Shown in pieces: positions 43,225 to 51,748 of a stretch of 64,000 nt of DNA. This DNA is from DASVHS01 sp035468985 (lineage in GTDB: Bacteria; Acidobacteriota; Thermoanaerobaculia; Gp7-AA8). Location of the stretch: NCBI GenBank assembly GCA_035468985.1, contig DATISF010000043.1, forward strand, positions 1-64,000. The letters run 5' to 3'. How positions within the stretch are numbered: position 1 is the first letter of the stretch; each line of letters begins with the position of its first letter. A program made the translations under genes and the position numbers. The notes beneath the pieces were generated by a model. The model saw only the letters and a program-made list of their open reading frames with translations, did not search any database and had not been told where the DNA came from.

Positions 43225-43668
43225 TCAGTCCTGCTCGAGTTGCGGATTGCCGTCGATGAATTTCAGATTGAATTTGAACGTCCCGATTCTCCACTCTTCG
43301 CCGTGCTTTCGAAGATCGAAATCGTAGCTGCCGACGAACGCACGCGTGTTCCGCCCCGATTTCGTCTCGCGGTAGTGGTACGCGATCGCGTAACAGAAGG
43401 CATGCGCCGATGTGCCTTTCACGTCGATGATGAAGTTTCCGGCCTGGTGATGGACGTGTTTGATCGGCTCCAGCCCGGCGTCCCATCCGTCAGCGATCTG
43501 CTGCGGCGTCAGCGTGGTCGCCTGACCGCCGGTGAGCGAAGTCATGTCGAAGAGCACGTGACGCTCGAAGCAGTTCTTGACCGATTCCCAGTCGCGGCGG
43601 TCGGTGCCGACGAACAGCCGAGTGACCACGTCGACGATCTTCTGCCGCTCATCCATGGGAGGCAGCAT
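43225..43668 (-). CDS. SnoaL-like / NTF2-fold protein
   Basis: A 147-residue single-domain protein. KIVDVVTRLFVGTDRRDWESVKNCF, then HVHHQAGNFIIDVKGTSAHAFCYAIAYHY and a C-terminal W-R-I-G-T-F-K-F strand fit the SnoaL_4 subfamily of the NTF2-like fold, a small cone-shaped pocket. Members include cyclases, dehydratases and proteins of unknown role; catalytic identity cannot be assigned. An ATG four codons in (43656) is an alternative start. Ten bases separate it from the upstream oxidoreductase gene. Confidence 0.8.
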   Translation of the reverse strand: MLPPMDERQKIVDVVTRLFVGTDRRDWESVKNCFERHVLFDMTSLTGGQATTLTPQQIADGWDAGLEPIKHVHHQAGNFIIDVKGTSAHAFCYAIAYHYRETKSGRNTRAFVGSYDFDLRKHGEEWRIGTFKFNLKFIDGNPQLEQD

Positions 43669-43678
43669 ACCGGAACGG

Positions 43679-44560
43679 TCAGCCGGCCAGCATGCGGCGC
43701 GTGAAGTCGCGCACGGACGTCAACTTCACCGGGAAGACGGCGAGCGTCTTCTTCATGTCGATCTTGTCGCCGCCGGCGATTCCGAGCGTCAGCGCGGCGA
43801 AGGTCTTCTGAATCTCGTCCGTCGCTGAGGCGAACTGCTGCGCGAGCGCTTCCTTCGGAACGCGCGTGACCTCGAATTGCGCGCCGGTCTCCTGCTCGAA
43901 CATCTTCACCACATCGTTCGGCGCGATCGCCTCGGGCCCGCCGAGCTCGATCGTCTGGTTCACGGCGCGATCGCTTTTCGCCGCGAGCACCGCGAATTCC
44001 GCGACATCCGAAATCGAGATGTAACTGACCGGCGCGTCGCCGGTGCCGAAGATCTGGGCCTTCCGGTTCCGCAGGTCGAATCCCATCATCGGCGAGAGCC
44101 AGATTTCCATGAAGCAGCTCGGACGGAGGATCGTGTACGCGAGGCCGCTCTGGCGAAGCGTCTCTTCCACCGTCCGCTTGGCACGATGGAGGCTCGACTG
44201 GCCTTCCAGGTTTCCCGAAAACGAGACGAGCACGAATCTTTTCACGCGGTTCGCGCGCGAGGCTTCGATCAGATTGATCTGCCCGTCGCGGTCGGTCTTG
44301 TCGAGCGAATCGTGCGACTGGCGCGAGGCGATCGCCGTGGCCGTCGAGATCACGGTATCGATCCCGCGACACGCCCGGTCGAGTGAAGCCTTGTCCTGAA
44401 GATCGCCCGTGACGATCTCACAGCCGAGGCTCTTCAGACCTTCGACTTTCGCGGGATCGGAGGTCTTGCGCACCAGCGCGCGGACAGCCTCACCTTTCGC
44501 ACGGAGACGGCGGCAGATCTCGGAACCGAGCCACCCGGTGCCACCGACAACAAGGTCCAT
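43679..44560 (-). CDS. NmrA-like NAD(P)-binding oxidoreductase
   Basis: A 293-residue atypical short-chain dehydrogenase. The Rossmann motif is VVGGTGWLGSEICRRL. GDLQDKASLDRACRGIDTVIS follows. The usual Tyr-x-x-x-Lys is replaced by an SSLHRAKRTVEETL region, as in NmrA/QOR2/isoflavone-reductase-like proteins that act as redox sensors or reductases. ILRPSCFMEIW is typical of the group. Cytosolic. It lies 9 bases downstream of the kinase gene at 44570 and may be co-transcribed. Confidence 0.85.
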   Translation of the reverse strand: MDLVVGGTGWLGSEICRRLRAKGEAVRALVRKTSDPAKVEGLKSLGCEIVTGDLQDKASLDRACRGIDTVISTATAIASRQSHDSLDKTDRDGQINLIEASRANRVKRFVLVSFSGNLEGQSSLHRAKRTVEETLRQSGLAYTILRPSCFMEIWLSPMMGFDLRNRKAQIFGTGDAPVSYISISDVAEFAVLAAKSDRAVNQTIELGGPEAIAPNDVVKMFEQETGAQFEVTRVPKEALAQQFASATDEIQKTFAALTLGIAGGDKIDMKKTLAVFPVKLTSVRDFTRRMLAG

Positions 44561-44569
44561 GATCTCTCC

Positions 44570-47311
44570 TCAAGCCGCGGCGGCAGCCGACGGCACTTGA
44601 ACGGCGTCGAGATCTGCGAGCAATGCTCCGGCGTCGGCGTAGCGCGCCTTCGGATCCTTCGCCAGGCAACGCATGACGATGGCGTTGATCCGCTCCCCGA
44701 GCTCCGGCCGGACTTCGAGCAACGGCTTCGGCGCCTCGGTGATGTGGGCGGTGAGGACGCCGGTCAGCGACGACGATTCGAACGGACGCTTGCCGGCGAG
44801 CATCTCGTACATCAGCACGCCCATCGAGTAAACGTCGCTGCGCGGATCGAGCTGCTTTCCCTGAACCTGCTCGGGACTCATGTAGTGCGGCGTTCCGACG
44901 ATCAGCCCCGCCTGGGTCATCGCTTCCTTCGCCTCGGCCATGCGCGCGATGCCGAAATCCATCAGCTTCACTTCGCCCTTGGCGTCGATGAGAACGTTCT
45001 GCGGCTTGATGTCGCGATGGATGATGCCCTGCTCGTGCGCGGCCTGCAGCCCACGGCAGATCTGCCGCGTGATGCCCATGGCCACGCGCGGGGCCATCTG
45101 ACGTCCGGCCGATTCCGTGAGCAGCTCCGAAAGCGTGTAGCCGCGAACGAACTCCATGCTGATGAAATACACACCTTCCGCTTCGCCGTAGTCGTAGGTT
45201 CTCAGGACGTTGCGATGTGTGATCTTGCGCGCCAGCCGGATCTCGCGTTTGAAGCGCTCGAGATCCTCCGGCGAGCGCTGCATGACATCGCCCGGGAGAG
45301 TCTTGATGGCGACGATCTCGTCGAGCTGCGTGTCGCTCGCTTTGTAGACCACGCCCATCCCGCCGCGGCCGAGGACCTGCTCGATGCGGTAGCGGCTGGC
45401 GAAGACCTGGCCGGTGGTGAGATCGACGACGGACTTCGCCGGGGCCGCTCCTTCCGTTCCGTCGAGCCGGATGGTCGCGGCCGCCGGCGTCGTGCCCCCG
45501 ATCGACCGGATCATGCCCGTCGTGACGCTGACCAGCGGGAGCGACGCGACGGGGAGCGCCTGCGCCAGCCACTTCAGCTTCACCTCTTCGCGCGTGGCCG
45601 AGCTGAGGACCTCGCCACCCGCCGCTTGTGCCGTTTCGTAGGAGATGTATGCGGTACCGGTCGGCGCGTGCCACGCGAAAAGCGACGCGAGCAGCGGAGC
45701 ATTGCCGACGACGGCAACACCGCTTTCGCGGGAGAGATCGACGGAGCCTGTGACGAACTCGCCGGTGGCGATGCCGACGCCAATGGACATCGGGTTCTGC
45801 GGCATCTGCGTGGCCAGCTCCTCGTTGATAGCACGCGAGGCGCGGATGGCGTGAATGATCCCGCGATCGCCGCGGAAGACGCTGACCAGACGATGCCCGA
45901 CGATCTCGCGCACCTCGCCGTCCTGGCGCATGACTTCCGCTTCCTGCAACCTCATCACGCGGGCAACGGAGTCGATGACCGATTGTGCGTCGCCTCCGCC
46001 GACCGTGGGCGGGAGGCCGCGGAGATCGGTGACCAGCACCGTTCCCTCATCGAGTTTCGGGGCCTCGCTGCGCCGCGGCTGAATGGCCTCGCGTTCGGCG
46101 GAACGCGCGGCCATCTGCTGATACAGCTCCTCGAGCTCGGCCTTGTCGCGCAGTGAGACGATCATCTTCGCGAACGCGCGGCCAAGGATGCCCACTTCGT
46201 CTCCGCGGCTCACCGCGGGCTGAACGTTGTAGTCCCCGGCGGTCACGGCCTGCGCCATGCGCGCGAGATGCTCGATCGGCCGCGTCATCCGCTTGGCAAT
46301 CAGCCACGACAGCATGAAGGCCAGCAGGAGAGCGATGCCTCCGCCGACGAGCAGGGCGTTCTCGATCTGGCGGAACGGCGCCATCTCCCGATCGACGGAG
46401 CGGAGAAACACGGCTGCGCCGATCGTTTTCCGGTCCGCGAGCAGCGGCTCGCCGGTCAACACGTACGAGCTTCGCTCGATCGTCTGCGTGGCCGGCGACA
46501 TGCGCTTGCCGCTCTTCACGATCTGATCGACGCCGTGCATCTGCTGCATGCCGAAGCTCGGCGCGCCGGACGAGCGCGTCACCGTCCCGCTTCCCGCGGC
46601 CATGAACATCACGTCGGCGTTGGTCGATTCGGCGATCCGATTGGCGAACGTCTCGTCGATCGCCGATGCGTTCAGCAGGTAGGCGATGCGGACCGGAGGT
46701 GTGCCGATCGCCACCGGTGCCACGGCCGCATGAAACAGCCGCTGGCCCAGCAGGATCACGCCGCGCGCATCGGGAAGCGTCGAGTCGTCGATGATCTTCT
46801 TCACGAACGGCGACTGCTCATACAGATCTTCACCCGATGCGGCCGTCACGCTCGGCTGATCGGTTCGAGTGATCACTTTGCCCTGATCGTCGAGCAGCAC
46901 GAGAACATCGCTGCCGAATGACTGCCGGCGCTGCTCGAGCTGATCGTTCAGGCTGACGAGGTCCGTCGCCGGCTGACCGGCTCCGGCGAAGTTCTCGCGG
47001 ATGTACGCGTAGAAGTTCGGATCGTTGCCGAGGAGCTGGACGGGAACGGCAAGACGCGCGAGCCGCTGCGTCTCCTGGTCATCAAACAGGCGCACCGCAC
47101 CGGCGATCGACTTGTTGACGGTTTCCCGCGCCACCGTCGATGCGCGCTGGATGGTGATCGCCACGGCGATTCCGACGACCGCGGCAATCAGCAGCGCCGT
47201 CAGGCCGAATAGCCGAAGCACCAGCGGCACACGGGCGCGTTCGACGGTGTAGACGGGCACCGGCGCCATCTCGCCGCTGGTGCTGGCCGCCGCTCGCGCC
47301 GTCGCCGCCAC
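44570..47311 (-). CDS. Transmembrane sensor, HAMP, degenerate cyclase-like domain and Ser/Thr kinase fusion
   Basis: A 913-residue protein. TM1 at about 30-55, periplasmic sensor about 56-315 (two-lobed, Cache-like in length), TM2 about 319-339, HAMP about 340-392. A class III cyclase-homology domain follows at about 424-570 (TVLVTDLRGLP ... IGVGIATGEFVTGSV ... VVGNAPLLASL), with His at the position of the second metal Asp (VGHRLVSVF). The C-terminal kinase (about 640-905) has GRGGMG, K670, HRDIKPQN (D767) and DFG (D785). The kinase looks active; cyclase activity is doubtful. The GTG at 47311 directly follows the stop of the cupredoxin-like gene. Confidence 0.9.
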   Translation of the reverse strand: MAATARAAASTSGEMAPVPVYTVERARVPLVLRLFGLTALLIAAVVGIAVAITIQRASTVARETVNKSIAGAVRLFDDQETQRLARLAVPVQLLGNDPNFYAYIRENFAGAGQPATDLVSLNDQLEQRRQSFGSDVLVLLDDQGKVITRTDQPSVTAASGEDLYEQSPFVKKIIDDSTLPDARGVILLGQRLFHAAVAPVAIGTPPVRIAYLLNASAIDETFANRIAESTNADVMFMAAGSGTVTRSSGAPSFGMQQMHGVDQIVKSGKRMSPATQTIERSSYVLTGEPLLADRKTIGAAVFLRSVDREMAPFRQIENALLVGGGIALLLAFMLSWLIAKRMTRPIEHLARMAQAVTAGDYNVQPAVSRGDEVGILGRAFAKMIVSLRDKAELEELYQQMAARSAEREAIQPRRSEAPKLDEGTVLVTDLRGLPPTVGGGDAQSVIDSVARVMRLQEAEVMRQDGEVREIVGHRLVSVFRGDRGIIHAIRASRAINEELATQMPQNPMSIGVGIATGEFVTGSVDLSRESGVAVVGNAPLLASLFAWHAPTGTAYISYETAQAAGGEVLSSATREEVKLKWLAQALPVASLPLVSVTTGMIRSIGGTTPAAATIRLDGTEGAAPAKSVVDLTTGQVFASRYRIEQVLGRGGMGVVYKASDTQLDEIVAIKTLPGDVMQRSPEDLERFKREIRLARKITHRNVLRTYDYGEAEGVYFISMEFVRGYTLSELLTESAGRQMAPRVAMGITRQICRGLQAAHEQGIIHRDIKPQNVLIDAKGEVKLMDFGIARMAEAKEAMTQAGLIVGTPHYMSPEQVQGKQLDPRSDVYSMGVLMYEMLAGKRPFESSSLTGVLTAHITEAPKPLLEVRPELGERINAIVMRCLAKDPKARYADAGALLADLDAVQVPSAAAAA

Positions 47312-47983
47312 TCAGTATTCCCTGGTGCTCGGAGCCTGATACGGCTTGCCGACCTTGTTCAGATGTTCGGTGACGCGGAAGTTGCGGCTGTCGATCGTCA
47401 GCGCGACGGGCGTTGCCAGCCCCGATGCCCCGACGTCGATCGACGACTCGGCGACGCCGCCCTGCTCGTTCCACGCCACGATCTTGTAGCGGCCGGGAGG
47501 AACGTCAAACGCGTAGTGCCCGGCCTCGTCGGCGAACGCGTAATACGGCGTCGCCATCACGTGGATGACCGCCGACATGTTCGGATGCACGTTGCAGTAG
47601 ACGTTCACGATGCCGGGACTCTGAAACTTCTCGCTCTTGCCGGCGCCGCGCCGGTAGAGGCCGAGATCGAAAGCATTGCCGCTGGAGAGCGAGAAGAGAT
47701 TGTGCGAGATCGGGTCCTCGTTCGGAAATGTAACGGTCGATCCTACCGGAATCGCCAGCACGTGGGGGAGGAGCGTCTTGCTGCGCGTCGTCATCTGCAC
47801 GGTCTCGGGAGCGCGGCGCGCCACCCGCACGCCGGCCGGCTCGAGCCACACCAGAGTCTCGTTCACCGTCGGCCGCTGACCCCGCTTCGTCACGAATGCC
47901 ACCGAGCCGGTGACCGGAGCCGCTTGAATGGTGCCGCTGAACAGAGCAATAGCAAGCGTGGCGAGGGGGAAAAGTCGTTTCAT
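47312..47983 (-). CDS. Secreted cupredoxin-like protein
   Basis: A 223-residue periplasmic protein with a signal peptide (1-21). Residues about 60-143 look like a plastocyanin-type domain: conserved PVGSTVTFPNEDPISHNLFS and YCNVHPNMSAVIHVM give candidate copper ligands H94, C130, H133 and M136. A second beta-sandwich follows (DEAGHYAFDVPPGRYKIVAWNE), like carboxypeptidase-regulatory domains. It may bind copper or transfer electrons, but ligand geometry is inferred. GGAG precedes the ATG at 47983. The gene is directly followed by the sensor-kinase gene (TGA then GTG), suggesting it supplies or reports the signal. Confidence 0.82.
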   Translation of the reverse strand: MKRLFPLATLAIALFSGTIQAAPVTGSVAFVTKRGQRPTVNETLVWLEPAGVRVARRAPETVQMTTRSKTLLPHVLAIPVGSTVTFPNEDPISHNLFSLSSGNAFDLGLYRRGAGKSEKFQSPGIVNVYCNVHPNMSAVIHVMATPYYAFADEAGHYAFDVPPGRYKIVAWNEQGGVAESSIDVGASGLATPVALTIDSRNFRVTEHLNKVGKPYQAPSTREY

Positions 47984-48072
47984 TTCAAGGGCTCCGCGGA
48001 GCAAAAAGTCTAACACAGCGACCCCGCTTGTCCCGGCGCGCTCGTCGCAGTTTGAATGTGTGCGATTTTGTT

Positions 48073-48100
48073 TTGCGATTCGCCGCGAAAAACGTATCAT
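48073..48100 (+). promoter_or_regulatory. Sigma-70-type promoter in the 47984-48437 gap
   Basis: TTGCGA (48073-48078), a 16-base spacer and TATCAT (48095-48100), in the most AT-rich part of the gap. Transcription toward higher coordinates would begin near 48107 and run into the terminator at 48392-48420, with no large gene between. The stretch 47984-48072 between it and the cupredoxin-like gene shows nothing else I can name. Confidence 0.5.
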
Positions 48101-48106
48101 GCTATC

Positions 48107-48420
48107 CATGCATGAAAGTGAGAGGGAGCGGGGGCGCATGCAATAAACGCATGCGGACGCTGTTTCCTTCTCCAGAGTTTCTTTGACAGATCAAAAAGTT
48201 CCCGCTCCTCCCTTCCACCACGGGGCGAGATGGAGCGGTCGATCCGGTCCGCGACGCCGGCGAGGTGGGTCGTGGCGTACGACATGACGCTTGTTGCGGG
48301 TCCGCCGGAAATTCTTGGGGGAGGAGGTACAAATTTCAAATGGATTGTTCCAATAAACCTGAGGGGGCTAGTTCGTAGCACCCAACCCCAGAAGGGCGCC
48401 TGAAACCAGGCGCCCTTTTT
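48107..48420 (+). ncRNA. Candidate structured RNA with micro-ORF
   Basis: A predicted transcript of about 314 nt bounded by the promoter at 48073-48100 and terminator at 48392-48420. It contains a 7-bp hairpin CGCATGC/GCATGCG (48135-48155). GGAGCGGG (48125-48132) can pair with CCCGCTCC (48201-48208). CTCCTCCC (48205-48212) can instead pair with GGGAGGAG (48319-48326), which is the Shine-Dalgarno of a 12-codon ORF at 48340-48378 (ATG GAT TGT ... TCG TAG). The two pairings exclude each other, so a switch is possible. It does not match tmRNA, RNase P, SRP or 6S RNA by eye. Whether it is transcribed is unknown. Confidence 0.4.
48392..48420 (+). terminator. Rho-independent terminator
   Basis: AAGGGCGCCTG (48392-48402) and CAGGCGCCCTT (48407-48417) form a perfect 11-bp stem around AAAC, with TTTTT at 48416-48420. 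This is the strongest terminator in the window. On the plus strand it ends nothing but the candidate RNA locus. On the minus strand it follows the zinc-ribbon gene (stop at 48438) and may serve it too, though with a weaker U-tract. Confidence 0.85.
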
Positions 48421-48437
48421 CATTTGTGGAGCCGACG

Positions 48438-48704
48438 TCAGTCCAGCCGCGGGATGATCACGCGGCCGCGCTCCAGCGGAATCGGCGGCATCTGCGGCGC
48501 CACGATGGCGCGCAACCTCTCCTTCAACTCCTCCGCACAATCGAAGTCGGCGGCGAGCAGCTGAAAAATCGCCTGCACGTCCGCCGCGCGCAACCGGCTC
48601 GGCTTCCGGTCCAGACACGCGTTCGTCTTGCACCTCGGCGTGCAGTATTTCCGCGTCGCTCTCGTTTTCGGGAATTTGCCACCGCAGTACGAGCAGGTCC
48701 CCAT
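48438..48704 (-). CDS. Small zinc-ribbon protein
   Basis: An 88-residue protein. The N-terminal CSYCGGKFPKTRATRKYC-TPRC module has four Cys arranged like a treble-clef or ribbon zinc site, similar to the DNA-gyrase-inhibitor YacG/CGNR style of knuckle. The rest is a helical segment (AADVQAIFQLLAADFDCAEELKERL). The ATG at 48704 follows GGAGGG. It is isolated between the RNA locus and a secreted VWFA protein. Possible nucleic-acid binder; function unknown. Confidence 0.75.
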   Translation of the reverse strand: MGTCSYCGGKFPKTRATRKYCTPRCKTNACLDRKPSRLRAADVQAIFQLLAADFDCAEELKERLRAIVAPQMPPIPLERGRVIIPRLD

Positions 48705-48764
48705 CACACCCTCCCAACCGACATGCAGCGGTTCTTGTGCAGATTGTAAACGAACTCGTGCTGG

Positions 48765-50399
48765 TCAGACGCCCAGGGCCAGGCGATCGAAGCCGGTCTG
48801 CTGCGAATGCTGATCGATGACTCCGACCGAAATCTGGTTGAGACCCGCGGGCACGAGGACGTCCACGGCGAAAGTGATCGTCTTCCCTTTCAGCGACGGG
48901 ACGGCGGTTGCGGGCCAGCGGAACTGATGCTCCTGACGATTGACGGTGGTGGCCGCACCGCGATTGTCGCCGCTCGAAACGTACACGGTGAAGCCGCCGG
49001 CGACCTCCTCGCCGTCCCGGTCGATCTGCAGGCTGTCGATGGGGATGAGCACCTTGAGATGAACCTTGCGCCGGTCGCCATCGGCCACGGGAGGATCGGC
49101 GGCGAGCGCGATCCGGAGATCGTTCGACGCCGGCGCGGTGATGTGATTCGCCAGCACGGTCTCGCGCATCCGGTCATCGGCTGACTGCGGAGCCGCCGCG
49201 CGGTTGACGCGAACCTTGTAGCCGCTCTTCGACTTCACCACCATCGGCGCATTGGGATCCGTCCCAGGGACCGCTCGGTATCCGAGCGAGTAGTACGCAT
49301 CGAGATCGTTCGAGATCTGCGCGAGCGCACCCTCGGGCGGCGTGCCGTAGAAGGCGGTGCCGCCCGTGCCGCGCACCAGAGCCTCGTAGCCGGCGCGGTT
49401 TCCCGCCGATGTCGCGAACTGCACGCGGATATCGCCCGGCTGGGTGTCGGCCACGGTCCCGCCGCTCTTCTCGTTCTGCCCCGGATTGATGGCATAGAGC
49501 ATGACGCCCCGTCGCGTCGCCGTCGAAGTCACATCGCGCAGCACGGGGCCGAGATCGAATTCACTCGCTTCCGTCAGCGGAGAGGCCGTGCTTGCACCTT
49601 TCCTCAGGACTTGCGGTCCCGCGCCGGCCTCGATGTTCATCTTCACGTTGTTGAGGTAGTGGAAGAGGTCCGAACCGGGATTCGTCGGCATGCCCTCGCC
49701 GACGAGGATGATCACTTTCTTCTGCGCGTTCGGCGGGAAGTAGGCAATCGACGCTTTGATCGAGTACAGGGCCGACGCGCAATCGCGCATCAGGGCCGCG
49801 GAATACGCGCGCACGGCCTGGGTCATCTCGTCGAAGTCGGGCGGGCGCTCGTTCTGACTCAGGCTTCCCGCGCGACGGACGACTTCGTCGATTCGCGACT
49901 CCGCCTCGCGACGCTCCTGCTCGATCATCGTCGTGCCCTCGCCGGCCACGACATCGACCGCGGCCGCAGCGGCGCGACTGTCAAATGTCCACGGCTGCTT
50001 CATCTGCAGTCCCGGCATCACGGTCAGCACGGCGATCCGGTCGGCCGGCCGCAGTTGGCCGGCCATCCAGCCCTTGACCGCGTCGGCGGCCTTCCGCCGG
50101 TTCGGCATCGTGAGCGTGGTGTTGTCGAACACGATCAGCACCGAACGCGACGGCGCGGCGACCACGCTTCCGGTCGCCGGCATCGCAGCCGAAACCTCCG
50201 AGAAATTCGTGATCTCTCGCGCCTTCCCACCCTCGAGAAGATCGAATTCGCCTTTGGCCAGTCCGCGAACCGCTTTCCCTCGAGAGTCGGTGACGACGAG
50301 ATCGAGATTCGTGATCGTGACATCGACAGTCTCACGAACCTGGGCGAAGGCCAGCGTGGAGATCAGCGGCAGAGCCGCGACTGCGAGGGGCCATCGCAT
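48765..50399 (-). CDS. Secreted VWFA-related (acidobacterial-type) protein
   Basis: A 544-residue protein with a signal peptide (1-19). The VDVTITNLDLVVTDSRGKAVRGLAKGEFDLLEGGK opening, in pieces, is the Ig-like lead-in of the VWFA-related acidobacterial domain family. The VWA fold follows (RSVLIVFDNTTLTMPNRR; MIDAS-like D-x-T rather than D-x-S-x-S), then DLDAYYSLGYRAV. The C-terminal region (about 400-544) is a beta-sandwich. Presumed role is extracellular protein-protein interaction. The family is strongly associated with Acidobacteriota. It ends 60 bases downstream of the zinc-ribbon gene's start on the same strand. Confidence 0.88.
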   Translation of the reverse strand: MRWPLAVAALPLISTLAFAQVRETVDVTITNLDLVVTDSRGKAVRGLAKGEFDLLEGGKAREITNFSEVSAAMPATGSVVAAPSRSVLIVFDNTTLTMPNRRKAADAVKGWMAGQLRPADRIAVLTVMPGLQMKQPWTFDSRAAAAAVDVVAGEGTTMIEQERREAESRIDEVVRRAGSLSQNERPPDFDEMTQAVRAYSAALMRDCASALYSIKASIAYFPPNAQKKVIILVGEGMPTNPGSDLFHYLNNVKMNIEAGAGPQVLRKGASTASPLTEASEFDLGPVLRDVTSTATRRGVMLYAINPGQNEKSGGTVADTQPGDIRVQFATSAGNRAGYEALVRGTGGTAFYGTPPEGALAQISNDLDAYYSLGYRAVPGTDPNAPMVVKSKSGYKVRVNRAAAPQSADDRMRETVLANHITAPASNDLRIALAADPPVADGDRRKVHLKVLIPIDSLQIDRDGEEVAGGFTVYVSSGDNRGAATTVNRQEHQFRWPATAVPSLKGKTITFAVDVLVPAGLNQISVGVIDQHSQQTGFDRLALGV

Positions 50400-50416
50400 T
50401 CGCGGAATTATAGGCG

Positions 50417-50505
50417 TGGTGCCTCCGGCCGGACTCGAACCGGCACGCCCGTTTCCGAGCAGCGGATTTTAAGTCCGCAGCGTCTGCCAATTCCGCCACG
50501 GAGGC
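50417..50505 (-). tRNA. tRNA-Leu (anticodon UAA)
   Basis: Read on the minus strand from 50505: acceptor GCCTCCG pairs with CGGAGGC (50427-50421). The D arm contains TGGC...GGCAGACGC. The anticodon stem GCGGA/TCCGC encloses the loop CTTAAAA, giving anticodon TAA, which reads UUA leucine codons. A long variable arm (TGCTCGGAAACGGGCG region) marks a class II tRNA. The T arm is GCCGGTTCGAGTCCGGC. The discriminator A and an encoded CCA (50419-50417) complete the 3' end. The VWFA gene starts 18 bases downstream. Confidence 0.95.
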
Positions 50506-50562
50506 TGTCACGATCATAACGGGTAGCGTTCGGATATCATTCGCCCGCCCTTGGAGCTCACC

Positions 50563-51744
50563 ATGACCACCCAGGCAGTTGAAATCACCACCGGAGCGCC
50601 GCTCACGGTCCTTTCCGAAGAAGAACAGATGTTCCAGCAGAGCGTTCGCGATTTCGCCGTCGAGCGCATCCGCCCCCTCGTCCACAAGATGGATCACGAC
50701 GCGGCGATGGACCGCGACCTGATGCGTAGCTTTTTCGATCTCGGCATCATGGGAATCGAAGTCCCCGACCCGTGGGGCGGCGCCGGCTCGACGTTTTTCA
50801 CCGCCGTTCTCGTCGTCGAGGAGCTATCGCACGTCGACGCCTCCTGCGGCGTGCTCGTCGACGTCCAGAACACGCTCGTCAACAACGCCATCCTGCGCTG
50901 GGGCAATGAAGACCAGAAATCGAAGTACCTGACCATGCTCGCCCGCGACACCGTCGGCGCCTACGCGCTGTCGGAAGCGGGATCGGGATCCGACGCCTTC
51001 GCCCTCTCCCTGAAAGCCGAAAACAAAGGCGATTCCTGGGTCCTGAACGGCCAGAAGCTCTGGATCACGAATGCAGCCGAGGCGGGAGTGTTCATCGTGT
51101 TCGCGAACGCGAATCCCGACGCCGGCTACAAAGGCATCACCGCCTTCCTGATCGAACGCGATTTCCCCGGTTTCGCGGTCGGCAAGAAGGAGGACAAGCT
51201 CGGCATCCGCGCCTCCTCGACCTGCGAGCTGATCCTCGAAGACTGCCGCGTCCCGAAAGAAAACGTCCTCGGCGAAATCGGCAAGGGCTACAAGATCGCC
51301 ATCGAGACGCTGAACGAAGGCCGCATCGGCATCGGCGCGCAGATGATCGGCGTCGCCCGGGGCGCGCTCGAACATGCCATCGCGTACACAAAAGACCGCA
51401 AGCAGTTCGGGAAACAGATCTCCGAGTTTCAGGCCGTGCAGTTCCAGATCGCCGAGGCGGCGACGCAGCTCGAGGCGGCCCGGCTGATGGTCTACAACGC
51501 CGCACGCCTGAAAGATGCGAAGAAGCCGTTCGTCCGCGAGGCGGCCATGGCAAAGCTGTTCTCGTCGGAAGTCTGCGAGAAGGTCACCTCACTCGCGGTG
51601 CAGCTGTTCGGCGGAAACGGATACACGAAGGAGTATCCGGTCGAGAAGTTCTGGCGCGACTCGAAGGTCGGACAGATCTACGAAGGCACGTCGAACATGC
51701 AGCTGCAGACGATCGCCAAGACGATCATCACGGAGCGTCTGTAG
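50563..51744 (+). CDS. Acyl-CoA dehydrogenase (short/branched-chain type)
   Basis: A 393-residue flavoenzyme. The N-terminal helical domain is followed by FAD-contacting YALSEAGSGSDAFAL and WITNAAEAGVF. RIGIGAQMIGVARGALE comes next, then the C-terminal helix bundle. The catalytic base Glu is in QIYEGTSNMQLQTIA, the position used by butyryl-CoA and short/branched-chain enzymes. It oxidises acyl-CoA to trans-2-enoyl-CoA, passing electrons to ETF. The ATG at 50563 has GGAG eight bases upstream. Length is typical. Confidence 0.93.
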   Translation: MTTQAVEITTGAPLTVLSEEEQMFQQSVRDFAVERIRPLVHKMDHDAAMDRDLMRSFFDLGIMGIEVPDPWGGAGSTFFTAVLVVEELSHVDASCGVLVDVQNTLVNNAILRWGNEDQKSKYLTMLARDTVGAYALSEAGSGSDAFALSLKAENKGDSWVLNGQKLWITNAAEAGVFIVFANANPDAGYKGITAFLIERDFPGFAVGKKEDKLGIRASSTCELILEDCRVPKENVLGEIGKGYKIAIETLNEGRIGIGAQMIGVARGALEHAIAYTKDRKQFGKQISEFQAVQFQIAEAATQLEAARLMVYNAARLKDAKKPFVREAAMAKLFSSEVCEKVTSLAVQLFGGNGYTKEYPVEKFWRDSKVGQIYEGTSNMQLQTIAKTIITERL

Positions 51745-51748
51745 GCGG

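Noticed and set aside
48120..48220. Possible tmRNA 3' end (TTCCACCA at about 48213-48220)
   Set aside because: No T-arm GTTCGA, no matching acceptor stem and no tag ORF ending in Ala-Ala; the match is chance.
48102..48332. 76-codon minus-strand frame in the 47984-48437 gap
   Set aside because: Starts with TTG, has no ribosome site and no recognisable pattern; the region is better explained as a structured RNA locus.
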